Positions 47,461 to 57,977 of a stretch of DNA of 64,000 nucleotides are shown here, piece by piece (positions within the stretch are counted from its first letter, which is position 1; every line of letters begins with the position of its first letter). Made by a program: the position numbers and the translations under genes. The DNA is from a bacterium. Its GTDB lineage: Bacteria > Hinthialibacterota > Hinthialibacteria > H5-UNCL2. The notes beneath the pieces were generated by a model. The model ran no database searches and had not been told where the DNA came from. It saw nothing but the letters and a program-made list of their open reading frames with translations. The stretch covers positions 1,039,677 to 1,103,676 of the forward strand of contig JABTUV010000001.1 in the NCBI GenBank assembly GCA_015075175.1. The letters run 5' to 3'.

Positions 47461-48548
47461 ATGAAGGCGGATGAGCGATGGATGCGGCGGGCGCTGGAGC
47501 TGGCGGTGCGCGGCGCGCGAACCGCCGCGCCCAATCCCATGGTCGGCGCGGTCGTGGTCAAGGACGGCGTACTCGTCGGCGAAGGCTATCATCAACGCGC
47601 CGGCGAAGCCCACGCGGAAGTCGCCGCGCTGGCCGCGGCGGGCGAGGCCGCCCGCGGCGCCACCCTCTACGCCACCCTGGAACCCTGCTGTCACTACGGT
47701 CGCACCGGCCCTTGCACCGAGGCCCTCATCGCCGCCGGCGTGCGCCGCGTGGTCGCCGGAATGCGCGATCCCTATCCCCCCGTGGCCGGCAAGGGACTGC
47801 TGCGCCTGCGCGAGGCCGGCATCCGCGTCAAGTGCGGTGTCTTGGAAGACGAATGCCGCCGCCTCAACCGCGCCTTCTTCTCCCGCATCACGCGCAATCG
47901 CCCCTGGGTCACAATCAAGCTGGCGACCACCCTGGACGGCAAGATCGCCACGCGCACCGGCGACTCGAAATGGATCACCTCGGAGGCGACGCGCGCCTGG
48001 ACGCACGACCTGCGGGCGCGCGTCAACGCCATCCTGGTGGGCATCGGCACGGTCGAGTCGGACGATCCGCGCCTGACCGCCCGGCCCCTGGATTCCAACG
48101 ACCTGCGCCAGCCGTTGCGCATCGTGCTGGACACGCATTGCCGCCTGTCGGGCCGGGAGCGCATCTGCCGGTCGGTGGCGGAGGGTCCGGTTGCAGGTGG
48201 TGGCGGAGTCGTCGGGCGAACCGCTGCCGGGCGTCGAGCGGCTGGTGCTTGCGACGGCGGCGGGCGCCATCGACCTGCCCGCCCTCATGTCCGAAACTGG
48301 CGCGGCGCGAGATCAACCATCTGCTGGTCGAGGGCGGCTCGCGCGTGGCCGGCGCCTTTCACGAGGCGGGTCTTGTGGATGAATACATCTTCTGCATCGC
48401 GCCCAGGCTCCTGGGGGATCCGCTGGCCATCCCTGCGCTCTCCGGCGGCATGTTGACGCGCATGTCCGACGCTGTCATGCTGGAAGAGATTGAGGTCACT
48501 CGCATCGGGGGCGACGTGATCATCACGGGGCTGGTGAAGCGGGGCTGA
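47461..48548 (+). CDS. ribD: RibD bifunctional deaminase/reductase, frameshifted
   Basis: About 362 residues. Catalyses the second and third steps after GTP cyclohydrolase II in riboflavin synthesis. The deaminase domain has 'GEAHAEVAAL' and 'LEPCCHYGRTGPC' (zinc ligands, active-site Glu). The reductase domain has 'VTIKLATTLDGKIAT' and 'ILVGIGTVESDDPRLT'. Between about 48185 and 48305 the frame shifts twice; 'VVAESSGEPLPG' and then 'REINHLLVEGGSRVAGAFHE' restore the rest. ATG 47461 is chosen. The stop overlaps ribE (TGATG). Confidence 0.88.
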
Positions 48549-49192
48549 TGTTTACCGGCATCATCGAGGAAGTGGGCGAAGTCCGGGCGCGGACCGCGAC
48601 GGAGGACGGAGCGCGGCTGGTGGTGGCGGCGCGGCGCGTGCTCGCCGACGCGACCCCCGGCGCCAGCATCGCCGTCTCCGGCGTCTGCCTCACGCTGATC
48701 GAGTTCGATTCGGCGACGTTTACGTGCGACCTGTCGCGCGAAACGCTGTCGGCTTCGACGCTGGGCCGACTGGAACGGGGTGCGCGCGTCAACCTGGAAC
48801 GCGCCTTGTCCGCGGGTGGCCGCCTCTCGGGTCATTTGGTGCAGGGTCACGTGGACGGCATCGGCACGGTTCGTCGTATTGAAAAGACCGGCCATGGTGC
48901 TATGATAACGCTCGTCGCGCCGGCGGACCTGCGGCGCTACATCGCCCGCAAGGGAAGCATCGCCGTGGACGGCATCAGCCTGACGGTGGCCGAGTTGGGC
49001 GAGGACGGGTTCTCCATCGCCGTCATTCCGGCTACTTGGGATGCAACCAACGTCTCCGACTGGCGCGAGGGTACGGAGGTGAACCTGGAAACGGACATGC
49101 TGGCGCGTTACCTCGAGCGTCTTCTGTCCGCGAGCAAGGAGAAGGCTTCCGAGTTGTCGCTGGAGACGCTGGCGGAAGAAGGGTTTCTGTGA
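48548..49192 (+). CDS. ribE: Riboflavin synthase alpha subunit
   Basis: 214 residues with two lumazine-binding repeats. The start 'MFTGIIEEVGEV' is diagnostic; repeat one carries 'IAVSGVCLTLIEFD' and 'HLVQGHVDGIGTV', repeat two 'IAVDGISLTVAELG' and 'TNVSDWREGTEVNLETD'. It dismutates 6,7-dimethyl-8-ribityllumazine to riboflavin. Coupled to ribD by a 1-nt overlap and followed after 3 nt by ribBA. Confidence 0.95.
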   Translation: MFTGIIEEVGEVRARTATEDGARLVVAARRVLADATPGASIAVSGVCLTLIEFDSATFTCDLSRETLSASTLGRLERGARVNLERALSAGGRLSGHLVQGHVDGIGTVRRIEKTGHGAMITLVAPADLRRYIARKGSIAVDGISLTVAELGEDGFSIAVIPATWDATNVSDWREGTEVNLETDMLARYLERLLSASKEKASELSLETLAEEGFL

Positions 49193-49195
49193 GTC

Positions 49196-50845
<1,650 letters not shown>

Positions 50846-50852
50846 CAAGCAA

Positions 50853-50937
50853 ATAGGGACAGTCACCAATTTTGATGAGAGATGTCGCCCATAAGAAAGA
50901 TGCGCGCTCAAAATTGGCGACTGTCCCTATTTTCTCG
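50853..50937. repeat. REP-like long inverted repeat
   Basis: Arms of about 25 nt, 'aaatagggacagtcaccaat...' and '...attggcgactgtccctattt', face each other across about 30 nt between ribBA and ribH. A related, more worn copy lies near 60518-60645. The motif resembles REP palindromes mobilised by RAYT transposases; no such gene is in the window. Confidence 0.7.
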
Positions 50938-50951
50938 CAGAAAGGACGGCC

Positions 50952-51416
50952 ATGACACAATTCCTCGAGGGCGAATTGACCGGCAAGGGGCGGAAAATCG
51001 GGTTGGTGGTGTCGCGATTCAACAGTTTCATCTCCGAGCGGCTTTTGGAGGGCGCGCTGGACAACCTGCGACGGCACGGCGTGGAGGAGAAGGACATCAC
51101 GGTAGCGCGCGTACCGGGGGCGTTTGAGATTCCCCTTGTGTGCAAGAAGCTGGCGGGCAGCGGCAAGTTTGACGCGGTAGTCGCGCTGGCGGCGGTCATC
51201 CGCGGAGCAACGCCGCACTTCGAGTACGTCGCCGCCGAGGTGGCCAAGGGCGTGGCCCAGGTGGGACTGGAGACGGGCGTGCCGGTGATCTTCGGCGTGA
51301 TTACCGCCGACACGGTGCAGCAGGCGGTCGAGCGCGCCGGCAGCAAGTCCGGCAACAAGGGCGCCGACGCGGCGATGAGCGCGCTGGAGATGATCTCGCT
51401 GATGGGAAGACTGTAG
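50952..51416 (+). CDS. ribH: 6,7-dimethyl-8-ribityllumazine synthase
   Basis: 154 residues. '[20 protein letters not shown]', '[17 protein letters not shown]', '[20 protein letters not shown]' with the catalytic His, and '[20 protein letters not shown]' cover the lumazine synthase signature regions. It condenses the RibD product with DHBP. Good ribosome site (AAAGGA) upstream of the ATG. Completes the rib operon. Confidence 0.95.
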   Translation: MTQFLEGELTGKGRKIGLVVSRFNSFISERLLEGALDNLRRHGVEEKDITVARVPGAFEIPLVCKKLAGSGKFDAVVALAAVIRGATPHFEYVAAEVAKGVAQVGLETGVPVIFGVITADTVQQAVERAGSKSGNKGADAAMSALEMISLMGRL

Positions 51417-51432
51417 GGGGACGGCACAATCG

Positions 51433-51669
51433 ATGCCGACGGTTCTTACAGTTGGACCTTATCGGTTGTACTGCCACGCAAGCGACAAGAACGAATTTCC
51501 GCCTGTCCATGTGAAGCGTGACGACAAGGTTGCAGAGTACTGGCTTCAGCCCGTAGGGCTGAACGAAGCGGCGGTTTTTGGGCCGGAGGAGATCAGACGG
51601 GTGCAACCTATCATGGACAACCATCGGGAGGAGCTCGTAGAGGCGTGGAACGAATATTTCGGTGATTGA
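51433..51669 (+). CDS. DUF4160 protein
   Basis: 78 residues. 'YRLYCHASDKNEFPPVHVKR' and 'RRVQPIMDNHREELVEAWNE' are typical DUF4160 features. It overlaps the DUF2442 gene by 8 bp, and such DUF4160-DUF2442 pairs are suspected toxin-antitoxin modules. Begins 16 bp after ribH. Confidence 0.8.
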   Translation: MPTVLTVGPYRLYCHASDKNEFPPVHVKRDDKVAEYWLQPVGLNEAAVFGPEEIRRVQPIMDNHREELVEAWNEYFGD

Positions 51670-51988
51670 TGTTAATGTCCCGGACGCCACAAACGTGGCC
51701 GTGACCAGAGATACGCTGCGCGTCGAGCTTAGCGACGGCCGTGCGCTCTCGGTTCCCTGGGATTGGTTCCCGCGGCTGCTCCATGCCATGGCGCGGGAAA
51801 GGAACAATTGGCGGCTGATCGGACGTGCACACGGAATCCATTGGGAAGACGTTGATGGAGACATCAGTGTTGAGGGACTATTGGCCGGGCGGGCTTCCGG
51901 CGAGAGCCAAACATCGTTGCCCAATGGCTGGAACAACGCGCGGCGCGACGGAGCAAGGCGCTTGGGCGTCGGTGGTCTTAAATCGTAA
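51662..51988 (+). CDS. DUF2442 protein
   Basis: 108 residues from GTG 51662. 'LRVELSDGRALSVPWDWFPR', 'NNWRLIGRAHGIHWEDVDGD' and 'ISVEGLLAGRASGES' match DUF2442 closely. Partner of the DUF4160 gene just upstream, probably the antitoxin-like member. The last 20 residues are not typical and may reflect a shift. Confidence 0.82.
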   Translation: MIDVNVPDATNVAVTRDTLRVELSDGRALSVPWDWFPRLLHAMARERNNWRLIGRAHGIHWEDVDGDISVEGLLAGRASGESQTSLPNGWNNARRDGARRLGVGGLKS

Positions 51989-51999
51989 CCGCTCTGCGC

Positions 52000-52176
52000 A
52001 TGACGTACTTCGAGAATGAAGATATCCTGTACTTCGTCATCTCGGACGATCCGGAGGCGGGCAGCGTGGAGATCAGCCCCAACATCGCGGCGGAGCTCAA
52101 CGCCCAAGGCGAGCTGATCGGCATCGGGATCATCGGCGCGGGCTGGTTCATCCGACATTCCACGATGAACGAGTGA
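52000..52176 (+). CDS. DUF2283 protein
   Basis: 58 residues: 'MTYFENEDILYFVISDDPEA', then 'SVEISPNIAAELNAQGELIG' and 'IGIIGAGWFI'. This short protein pattern, with a DxL-Y-x opening and GE-x-IG-I end, is DUF2283. It is often encoded next to toxin-like genes. Follows DUF2442 after 11 bp. Confidence 0.78.
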   Translation: MTYFENEDILYFVISDDPEAGSVEISPNIAAELNAQGELIGIGIIGAGWFIRHSTMNE

Positions 52177-52212
52177 TAGCGCCGCGAGATTGATAACACC
52201 CTGCGGAAACGC

Positions 52213-52252
52213 TTGACATCGCGGCGGCAAGGTTGTACAGTATTCCTGTACG
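52213..52252 (+). promoter_or_regulatory. Promoter and YefM-type operator
   Basis: TTGACA (52213-52218), a 17-nt spacer and TACAGT (52236-52241) make a near-consensus promoter. The palindrome GTACAG-TATTC-CTGTAC (52235-52251) overlaps the -10 box; YefM/Phd repressors are known to bind TGTACA cores, so autoregulation is expected. Confidence 0.7.
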
Positions 52253-52272
52253 TTTTGCGCGGAGGGAAGGAG

Positions 52273-52573
52273 ATGGTCATCCACACCACCTACACCAACG
52301 CTCGGGAGCGCCTGGCGTCCCTGATGGACGAGATCGTCGAGAACCGGGAGATACTGATTATCCGGCGTCGTGGGCGCAAGGACGTCGCCATGATCGCGGC
52401 GGAGGAGCTGGCCGGTCTCTTGGAGACGGCGCACCTGCTTCGTTCTCCTGCCAATGCGCAACGCCTGCTGGCGACGCTTGGTCAAGTCCGCAAGGAATCG
52501 GAACCGCGCAAACGATCCAGGAGTTGCGTGGCGCGAGGTCGGGCTGGACAAGGCAATTCGCCGGAGCGCGTAG
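52273..52573 (+). CDS. YefM/Phd-type antitoxin, frameshifted end
   Basis: About 99 residues. 'VIHTTYTNARERLASLMDEI' and 'REILIIRRRGRKDVAMIAAE' are the DNA-binding half of a YefM/Phd antitoxin. The C-terminal toxin-binding helix is found in other frames as 'QTIQELR' and 'EVGLDKAIRRSA' followed by a stop at 52571-52573, so one or two bases are missing in between. Confidence 0.75.
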
Positions 52574-52574
52574 C

Positions 52575-52834
52575 GACGGCGTGCAGCGCAAGTCCGTTTT
52601 CAGACGCAATTCAGAGGATCTTCGCCATTGGGTCGAGGCGGACCCGCGCGTTGCCCTGCGGATTCTCGAACTCGTCGAGGCGGTCATGCTGATCCGCTTC
52701 GTGGCATCGGAAAGCCAGAGCCGCCCGCCATCTTGCGCCCGATATGTGGTCCCGTCGAATCACGCAGGAGCATCGACTGGTTTATGTGGTTGGAAAAGAG
52801 AATCGACTTCTTGCAGGCGCGCTATCATTATTAA
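52575..52834 (+). CDS. YoeB/Txe-type toxin, frameshifted
   Basis: About 85 residues over several frames: 'VQRKSVFRRNSEDLRHWVEA', 'DPRVALRILELVEAVM', 'DPLRGIGKPEP', and finally 'RIDFLQARYHY'. These match YoeB-family ribosome-dependent mRNA endonucleases, including the terminal His-Tyr needed for activity. Paired with the antitoxin just upstream. Confidence 0.72.
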
Positions 52835-52919
52835 GGTTCAACACCGTGAACGCCGACCCAAACCTCCGCTCGGATTTTAACCTCGAGCGTGCGCACGTTT
52901 CCACAAGCGGGGACCTTCC

Positions 52920-53408
52920 ATGACCGCCCGCAGCAAAGGCCGCAGCCTGGCCCTCCAACTTCTTTATCAGAACGAGGTTTCCGGCGATTCGCCGGCTGAC
53001 ACGCTTGAGCAGGTGGCGTCGTGGCCGGAGAAACTTTCCGCAAGACAGCTGAAGTATGCCCGCGGGCTTTTTGCCGGAGTCCTGCGCCGGCGCGCGGAAA
53101 TCGACGACATGCTTCGGCCCCTGGTGGCGCACTATCGTCTCGAGCGCCTCAACACCGTCGACCTCTGCATCATGCGCATCGCCGTCTATGAGATGCTTTA
53201 CGGTGGCGACGTGCCGCCGAAGGTCGCCATCAACGAGGCGATTGAATTGGCGAGGGATTTCAGCTCGGAGGACGCGCCGTCCTTCGTCAACGGCGTCCTG
53301 GACGCATTTTACCATCGTCACGCGGACGCCATCCCGCAGGCTCCCCGGCCGGACCGGGGTGAAGAAAACGATTCCGATCCGCCGCAACCGAGCGACTCCC
53401 ATGGTTGA
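52920..53408 (+). CDS. nusB: Transcription antitermination factor NusB
   Basis: 162 residues. '[20 protein letters not shown]' opens the all-helical NusB fold, and '[20 protein letters not shown]' plus '[20 protein letters not shown]' and '[11 protein letters not shown]' are its signature. It binds boxA RNA with NusE. nusB normally follows ribH directly; here a toxin-antitoxin island of 1.4 kb separates them. Overlaps uvrB by 8 bp. Confidence 0.93.
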   Translation: MTARSKGRSLALQLLYQNEVSGDSPADTLEQVASWPEKLSARQLKYARGLFAGVLRRRAEIDDMLRPLVAHYRLERLNTVDLCIMRIAVYEMLYGGDVPPKVAINEAIELARDFSSEDAPSFVNGVLDAFYHRHADAIPQAPRPDRGEENDSDPPQPSDSHG

Positions 53409-55431
53409 GTCCGACATCACCGTCCGGCTGATCGAGACCGAGCCGCTGGACCGCTTTGAACTGGTGTCGGACTACGCCCCGGCGGGCGATCAGCCGCGCG
53501 CCATCGAGAAACTGGTCGAGGGACTGGAATCGGGCCTCCAGCACCAGGTGCTCCTGGGCGTCACAGGCTCCGGCAAGACCTTCACCCTGGCCAACGTGAT
53601 CGCCGCGGTAAATCGTCCCACGCTGGTCCTGTCTCACAACAAGGTCCTGGCCGCGCAGCTGTATGCCGAGTTTCGCGGCTTCTTTCCTCACAACGCCGTC
53701 GGGTATTTTGTAAGTTATTATGATTTCTACCAGCCGGAGGCTTATATTCCCGGCAGCGACACCTATATTGAGAAGGAAGTCACGATCAACGACGAACTTG
53801 ACCGGCTGCGGCTGGCGGCGACCACGGCGCTTCTGGAGCGGCGCGACGTGTTGATCGTGGCCTCGGTTTCCTGCATCTACGGGCTGGGTTCGCCGCAGGA
53901 GTACCGCGAGATGATGCTGCGCTGCTATCGCGGCCAGCGCGTTCAACGACGCGAGATTCTGCGCAAACTGGTGGATCTTCAGTACGAACGCAACGACCAT
54001 GACTTTCATCGGGGCGCTTTTCGCGTGGCTGGGGACACCATCGATATCTATCCGGCCTACGGTGAAATCCCGGTGCGCATCGAGATGTTTGACGACGAGA
54101 TCGAGCGCATCGCGCAATTGGACCCGCTGAAGGGATCACTGTTGGACGAGATGAGCCGGTTGACGATTTATCCGGCGAAGCACTTCGTAACCACGCAGGA
54201 GAACATGAACCGCGCGCTGGCCGCGATCGCCGACGAACTTGAAGAGCGGCTGGCCGAGTTGCGCGCGCAAAACAAGCTTTTGGAGGCGCAGCGACTGGAG
54301 CAGCGCACGCGCTTCGACATGGAGATGATGCGAGAAATCGGGTATTGTCAGGGCATCGAGAACTACTCCCGGCACTTGGACGGACGCGCGCCCGGGCAGC
54401 CGCCCAACACGCTGATCGACTACTTTCCCGACGACTTTCTTTTGATCGTGGATGAGTCCCATATCACGCTGCCGCAGGTGCGCGGGATGTGGGGCGGCGA
54501 CCGCTCGCGCAAGCGGACGCTGGTCGATTACGGGTTTCGCCTGCCGTCGGCGTTGGACAATCGGCCGCTGTCGGAAGATGAATTCAACGCCAAGATCGTG
54601 CAAGCCATCTATGTTTCGGCGACGCCGGCGGAACTGGAGCTGTCGCGCGCCGACCAGGTGGTCGAGCAGATCATCCGACCCACGGGGCTGGTCGATCCGG
54701 AAGTGGTCGTGGCGCCCGCGACCGGCCAGGTGGATGACCTGGTGGGACGCGTCCGGGAGCGCGTCGCGCGCGGGGAGCGGACCCTGGTGACGACCCTGAC
54801 CAAGCGCATGGCCGAGGACCTTTCCGAGTATCTCAAGGAACTGGGCATCAAGGTCCACTACATGCACTTTCAGATCGACACGCTGGAGCGCATCGACATC
54901 ATGGAGGGACTGCGGGCCGGAGTCTATGACGTGATCGTGGGCGTTAATCTGCTGCGCGAGGGCCTGGACTTTCCCGAAGTTTCGCTGGTCGCGATTCTGG
55001 ACGCCGACAAGGAGGGCTTCCTGCGCGATGAGCGCAGCCTGATTCAAGTGGCCGGGCGCGCGGCGCGCAACGTCGCGGGGCAGGTGGTCATGTACGCGGA
55101 TCATCCGACCGACAGCATGAGGCGCGCGCTGGCCGAGATGGCGCGCCGGCGCAACCTCCAACTTGTGCACAACCGTATTCACAAGATCGAACCCAGGACG
55201 ATACAGAAACAGCGCAGCTCGATATTGGAAGTGCGGCGGAAGCAGAAGCACGAAGTCGAGGAACTCTTAGTTGAGATTGGAGACATACCCAGGGGCGATA
55301 GCATCGCCGACAAGAAGACCCGGCAGAAATTGATCGCAGAGCTCAAGCGCAAGATGTTTGCGGCGGCCAAGGACCTCGAGTTCGAGAAGGCGGCCGTTTA
55401 TCGCGACAAGATACTCGAATTGAGTGCGTGA
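53401..55431 (+). CDS. uvrB: Excinuclease ABC subunit B
   Basis: 676 residues, the usual length. '[20 protein letters not shown]', Walker A '[17 protein letters not shown]', the beta-hairpin '[20 protein letters not shown]', '[17 protein letters not shown]', helicase motif '[20 protein letters not shown]' and the C-terminal UVR motif '[17 protein letters not shown]' are all present. It loads on damaged DNA in nucleotide-excision repair. ATG 53401 lies inside the nusB end. Confidence 0.97.
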   Translation: MVESDITVRLIETEPLDRFELVSDYAPAGDQPRAIEKLVEGLESGLQHQVLLGVTGSGKTFTLANVIAAVNRPTLVLSHNKVLAAQLYAEFRGFFPHNAVGYFVSYYDFYQPEAYIPGSDTYIEKEVTINDELDRLRLAATTALLERRDVLIVASVSCIYGLGSPQEYREMMLRCYRGQRVQRREILRKLVDLQYERNDHDFHRGAFRVAGDTIDIYPAYGEIPVRIEMFDDEIERIAQLDPLKGSLLDEMSRLTIYPAKHFVTTQENMNRALAAIADELEERLAELRAQNKLLEAQRLEQRTRFDMEMMREIGYCQGIENYSRHLDGRAPGQPPNTLIDYFPDDFLLIVDESHITLPQVRGMWGGDRSRKRTLVDYGFRLPSALDNRPLSEDEFNAKIVQAIYVSATPAELELSRADQVVEQIIRPTGLVDPEVVVAPATGQVDDLVGRVRERVARGERTLVTTLTKRMAEDLSEYLKELGIKVHYMHFQIDTLERIDIMEGLRAGVYDVIVGVNLLREGLDFPEVSLVAILDADKEGFLRDERSLIQVAGRAARNVAGQVVMYADHPTDSMRRALAEMARRRNLQLVHNRIHKIEPRTIQKQRSSILEVRRKQKHEVEELLVEIGDIPRGDSIADKKTRQKLIAELKRKMFAAAKDLEFEKAAVYRDKILELSA

Positions 55432-55443
55432 ACGGGAGCGCGG

Positions 55444-56433
55444 TCAGGATGCAAGCGATTCCTCCACGCGCCCGGCCAGGTAGTCGATGAACGGCGGCCA
55501 GTCGTTCATACACGGCAGATGCAGGACCGATAGGGCCGGATGTTGCTGAAATACCAACCGGCCCTCGAGTTGGCTTTCCGCGTTGTCGGCCAGAAACCCG
55601 AAGGGATAATAGACGACGCTGCAAATGCCGCGCCGCTCGGTTTCGGCCACGGCCGTCGTCAGGTCGGGCGAAGTCCACTCGCCGCCCAGCGTGTGATTCA
55701 ACCACCCGACCGACGTGTACGCGAAGCGCGACGCCAGTCGATCGTGCAGGCGCTGGTAAAAGCACCGCGTCGTGCCGAGGCCCGTGTCGATGCCGGCGGG
55801 GGCATTGACCAGCGTGCCGTGCACGCCCAACAAAAGGGCCGACTCCCGACATCGCTGCTCGTTCCAAGCGTGGTTCTCCAACTGTGAGAGAACGAAGCGT
55901 TCCATCAACTCGTCCATCCGGTTGTCGTCCGAGAAGGAGCATACGTAACGGGGGGACGGCGAGGGAGGAGCGCCAAAGCGTTTCTGATAGTCCAGCAGAT
56001 CGCCGCGGGAAATGCCGGTGGTGAAATCGGAATCCGCAAGATACATGGGCATGAGAAGCGTGGCGTCGAAGCGGTCCGGTGCAAGCGACGCAAGGACCTC
56101 GGGCAGGAGCGGACGGCGAAACTCATAGACGGCCCGCACGTCGTAATCGCGACTGGGGTCGCGTCCAGCGAGAGCCTGCCGCAGGGCTTCCACCTGTCGC
56201 GTGGTGATGGCCTCCAGGGGCGAGCTGTAGGCGGCCTCCCTCCAGCCGGAGACGCGGCCACGCGCGCGCTTGAAGGCGATCCACGGCAGGAGAAACCTGG
56301 GAATGGGCGCGACCTTGAGCGTCAGGCGCTTCAGAATGAGCAGGGAATAATCATACTGATCGCGGAAGCGCGCTCGGGGTGGCTCGCCGTAAGTCAGGAG
56401 GAGCACGGCGACGCGCGGGCGCCGGGCGGTCAT
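55444..56433 (-). CDS. hemH: Ferrochelatase
   Basis: 329 residues. Opens 'RPRVAVLLLTYGEPP' and carries the active-site His in 'LLGVHGTLVN' and the Glu of 'GFLADNAESQLE', as in ferrochelatases that insert ferrous iron into protoporphyrin IX. The sequence around these is more divergent than in model enzymes. Its ATG overlaps the hemG stop by 4 bp, so the two are translated together. Convergent with uvrB, 12 bp apart. Confidence 0.82.
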   Translation of the reverse strand: MTARRPRVAVLLLTYGEPPRARFRDQYDYSLLILKRLTLKVAPIPRFLLPWIAFKRARGRVSGWREAAYSSPLEAITTRQVEALRQALAGRDPSRDYDVRAVYEFRRPLLPEVLASLAPDRFDATLLMPMYLADSDFTTGISRGDLLDYQKRFGAPPSPSPRYVCSFSDDNRMDELMERFVLSQLENHAWNEQRCRESALLLGVHGTLVNAPAGIDTGLGTTRCFYQRLHDRLASRFAYTSVGWLNHTLGGEWTSPDLTTAVAETERRGICSVVYYPFGFLADNAESQLEGRLVFQQHPALSVLHLPCMNDWPPFIDYLAGRVEESLAS

Positions 56434-57857
56434 GGTTGCGCCTCAAGCTGCCGGGCGATCGCGACGGCGCATTCCTCGCCCCTGCGAACGCAATCCGGTA
56501 GTGAGATGCCGGAGATGAAATTCCCGATCAAGCGCAAGGGCGCGGGCAGGCGCCTCGTCGTCTCTTCCCAAGCATCGACGCGCCGCAGGTGTCCCAGGGT
56601 ATAGGCAGGCAGCGCCTTGGGAAGGCGCGTGATGCGAAGCAGCGTCCTTGTTCCGTCCCAGCCCATCGACGCGGAAAGGTCGCGCAGAAGCGCGCGCTCG
56701 ACCTCGCGATCGTCCAAGTCCGGCATTTTGGGATCCGTCATGCCGCCGTAGAATACGGTCAGTAACGCATGGTCCTCCGGCGCGCGTTGATCGAAGATCG
56801 CGCTCGTCCAGAGCACCCCAAGCGCGCGCACGTCGCGATGGCGGGGAACGAGAAAACCGAACCCCTGCGGCTTGACGCGCAGCGAGGCCAGCGGCGCTCC
56901 GACGTGCGCGACCATGACCGGAGTGTACTCGACTTCGGCGAGCGCCTGCGCCGCGGTTGGCGCGACGTCCCGCAAAAGGGATGCGGCGGCGTGCGCGGGT
57001 GTGGCGATGATCAAGGCCTCCGCCGGGAAAACCACGGGCGCCCCGCGGTCGTGGACGTGCACGAGCCAACGGCCCTCGCGCGCCTCGATGCGGACAACCG
57101 AAAGTCCGCAATGCACGCGCGATCCCAGCGCCTCCGCCAGTCGCTCGGGCAGTTGCGCAAGACCCTTGCGGAAACTGCACAGCGCCGAAGGTTGGCGCCG
57201 AGCGCGCGGCCGGCCGGTCTTGAGGCGCTCACGTCTTCTCTCTGAAAAATACGCAAGGGCGCCTCGGACCACGCTCCCCCGTCTGCGGGCGAAGTCATAG
57301 ATCAGCGGAAACGCCGCCGGCATGGACATGCGCCCCGGATCTCCCGCGTAGACCCCCGACACGAACGGCCCGACAAACATCTCCAACACCTCGCGCCCCA
57401 CGTGCTCGGATACAAAATCGGCGACGCTCTGCTCCTCGGGCGGACGCTTGGTGATAAAAGGTTCCCGGAGAAGCCGCAACTTGCCCGAAAAGGACAGCAG
57501 CCGCGTCGCCAGGAGTTCGCCCGGCCCCAGAGGGACGCGCTGGAGTCGCCCGCTGTCATAGATGTATCTGGGTTGATCGCGCATCAGCGAGGTAAGATGC
57601 TCGTCCCCGATTCCGAGGTCCGCGATGAGTCGCTCGGTCGCCGGTCGTCGCGTATAGGTGTTGGGTCCGAGTTCGAGAAGGTATCCATCCTGGACAAACG
57701 ACTGGATGGCGCCGCCGACGCGGGGCGCGGCCTCAAGCACCTGCACGTCCACCCCGCGCTCGCGCAGGCGGTACGCGCAGGCGAGTCCCGAGATGCCCGC
57801 GCCGATCACGACCGCGCGCGGGCGGCGGTCAGTATTACGAGGGCTGTCCTCAGACAT
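56430..57857 (-). CDS. hemG: Protoporphyrinogen oxidase, FAD-dependent
   Basis: 475 residues from ATG 57857 (AGGGGA 7 nt upstream). The FAD-binding 'AVVIGAGISGLACAYRLRER' lies near residue 15, 'GPNTYTRRPATERLIADLGI' and 'FVGPFVSGVYAGDPGRMSM' are typical of the HemY-type enzyme, and the C-terminus 'LIGNFISGISLPDCVRRGEE' completes the FAD site. This class uses oxygen in aerobes. The symbol hemY is also used. Confidence 0.92.
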   Translation of the reverse strand: MSEDSPRNTDRRPRAVVIGAGISGLACAYRLRERGVDVQVLEAAPRVGGAIQSFVQDGYLLELGPNTYTRRPATERLIADLGIGDEHLTSLMRDQPRYIYDSGRLQRVPLGPGELLATRLLSFSGKLRLLREPFITKRPPEEQSVADFVSEHVGREVLEMFVGPFVSGVYAGDPGRMSMPAAFPLIYDFARRRGSVVRGALAYFSERRRERLKTGRPRARRQPSALCSFRKGLAQLPERLAEALGSRVHCGLSVVRIEAREGRWLVHVHDRGAPVVFPAEALIIATPAHAAASLLRDVAPTAAQALAEVEYTPVMVAHVGAPLASLRVKPQGFGFLVPRHRDVRALGVLWTSAIFDQRAPEDHALLTVFYGGMTDPKMPDLDDREVERALLRDLSASMGWDGTRTLLRITRLPKALPAYTLGHLRRVDAWEETTRRLPAPLRLIGNFISGISLPDCVRRGEECAVAIARQLEAQP

Positions 57858-57924
57858 GCGAAGGGTCCCCTGTCGCAACTCCACCAACGTGAGGCGGTCG
57901 CGCCCCAACCGAATTAAGGCGCCC

Positions 57925-57972
57925 GGAGTACAAACTTCAGTTTGCAGAGGCGCAGGCTGAAGCCTGTACTCC
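57925..57972. repeat. Compound palindrome between hemN and hemG
   Basis: Outer arms GGAGTAC/GTACTCC enclose two hairpins, CAAACT-TC-AGTTTG and CAGGCT-GA-AGCCTG. It sits in the 120-bp gap of the operon and could stabilise or attenuate the transcript, or be a mobile repeat related to the one at 3237. Confidence 0.65.
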
Positions 57973-57977
57973 GACGG

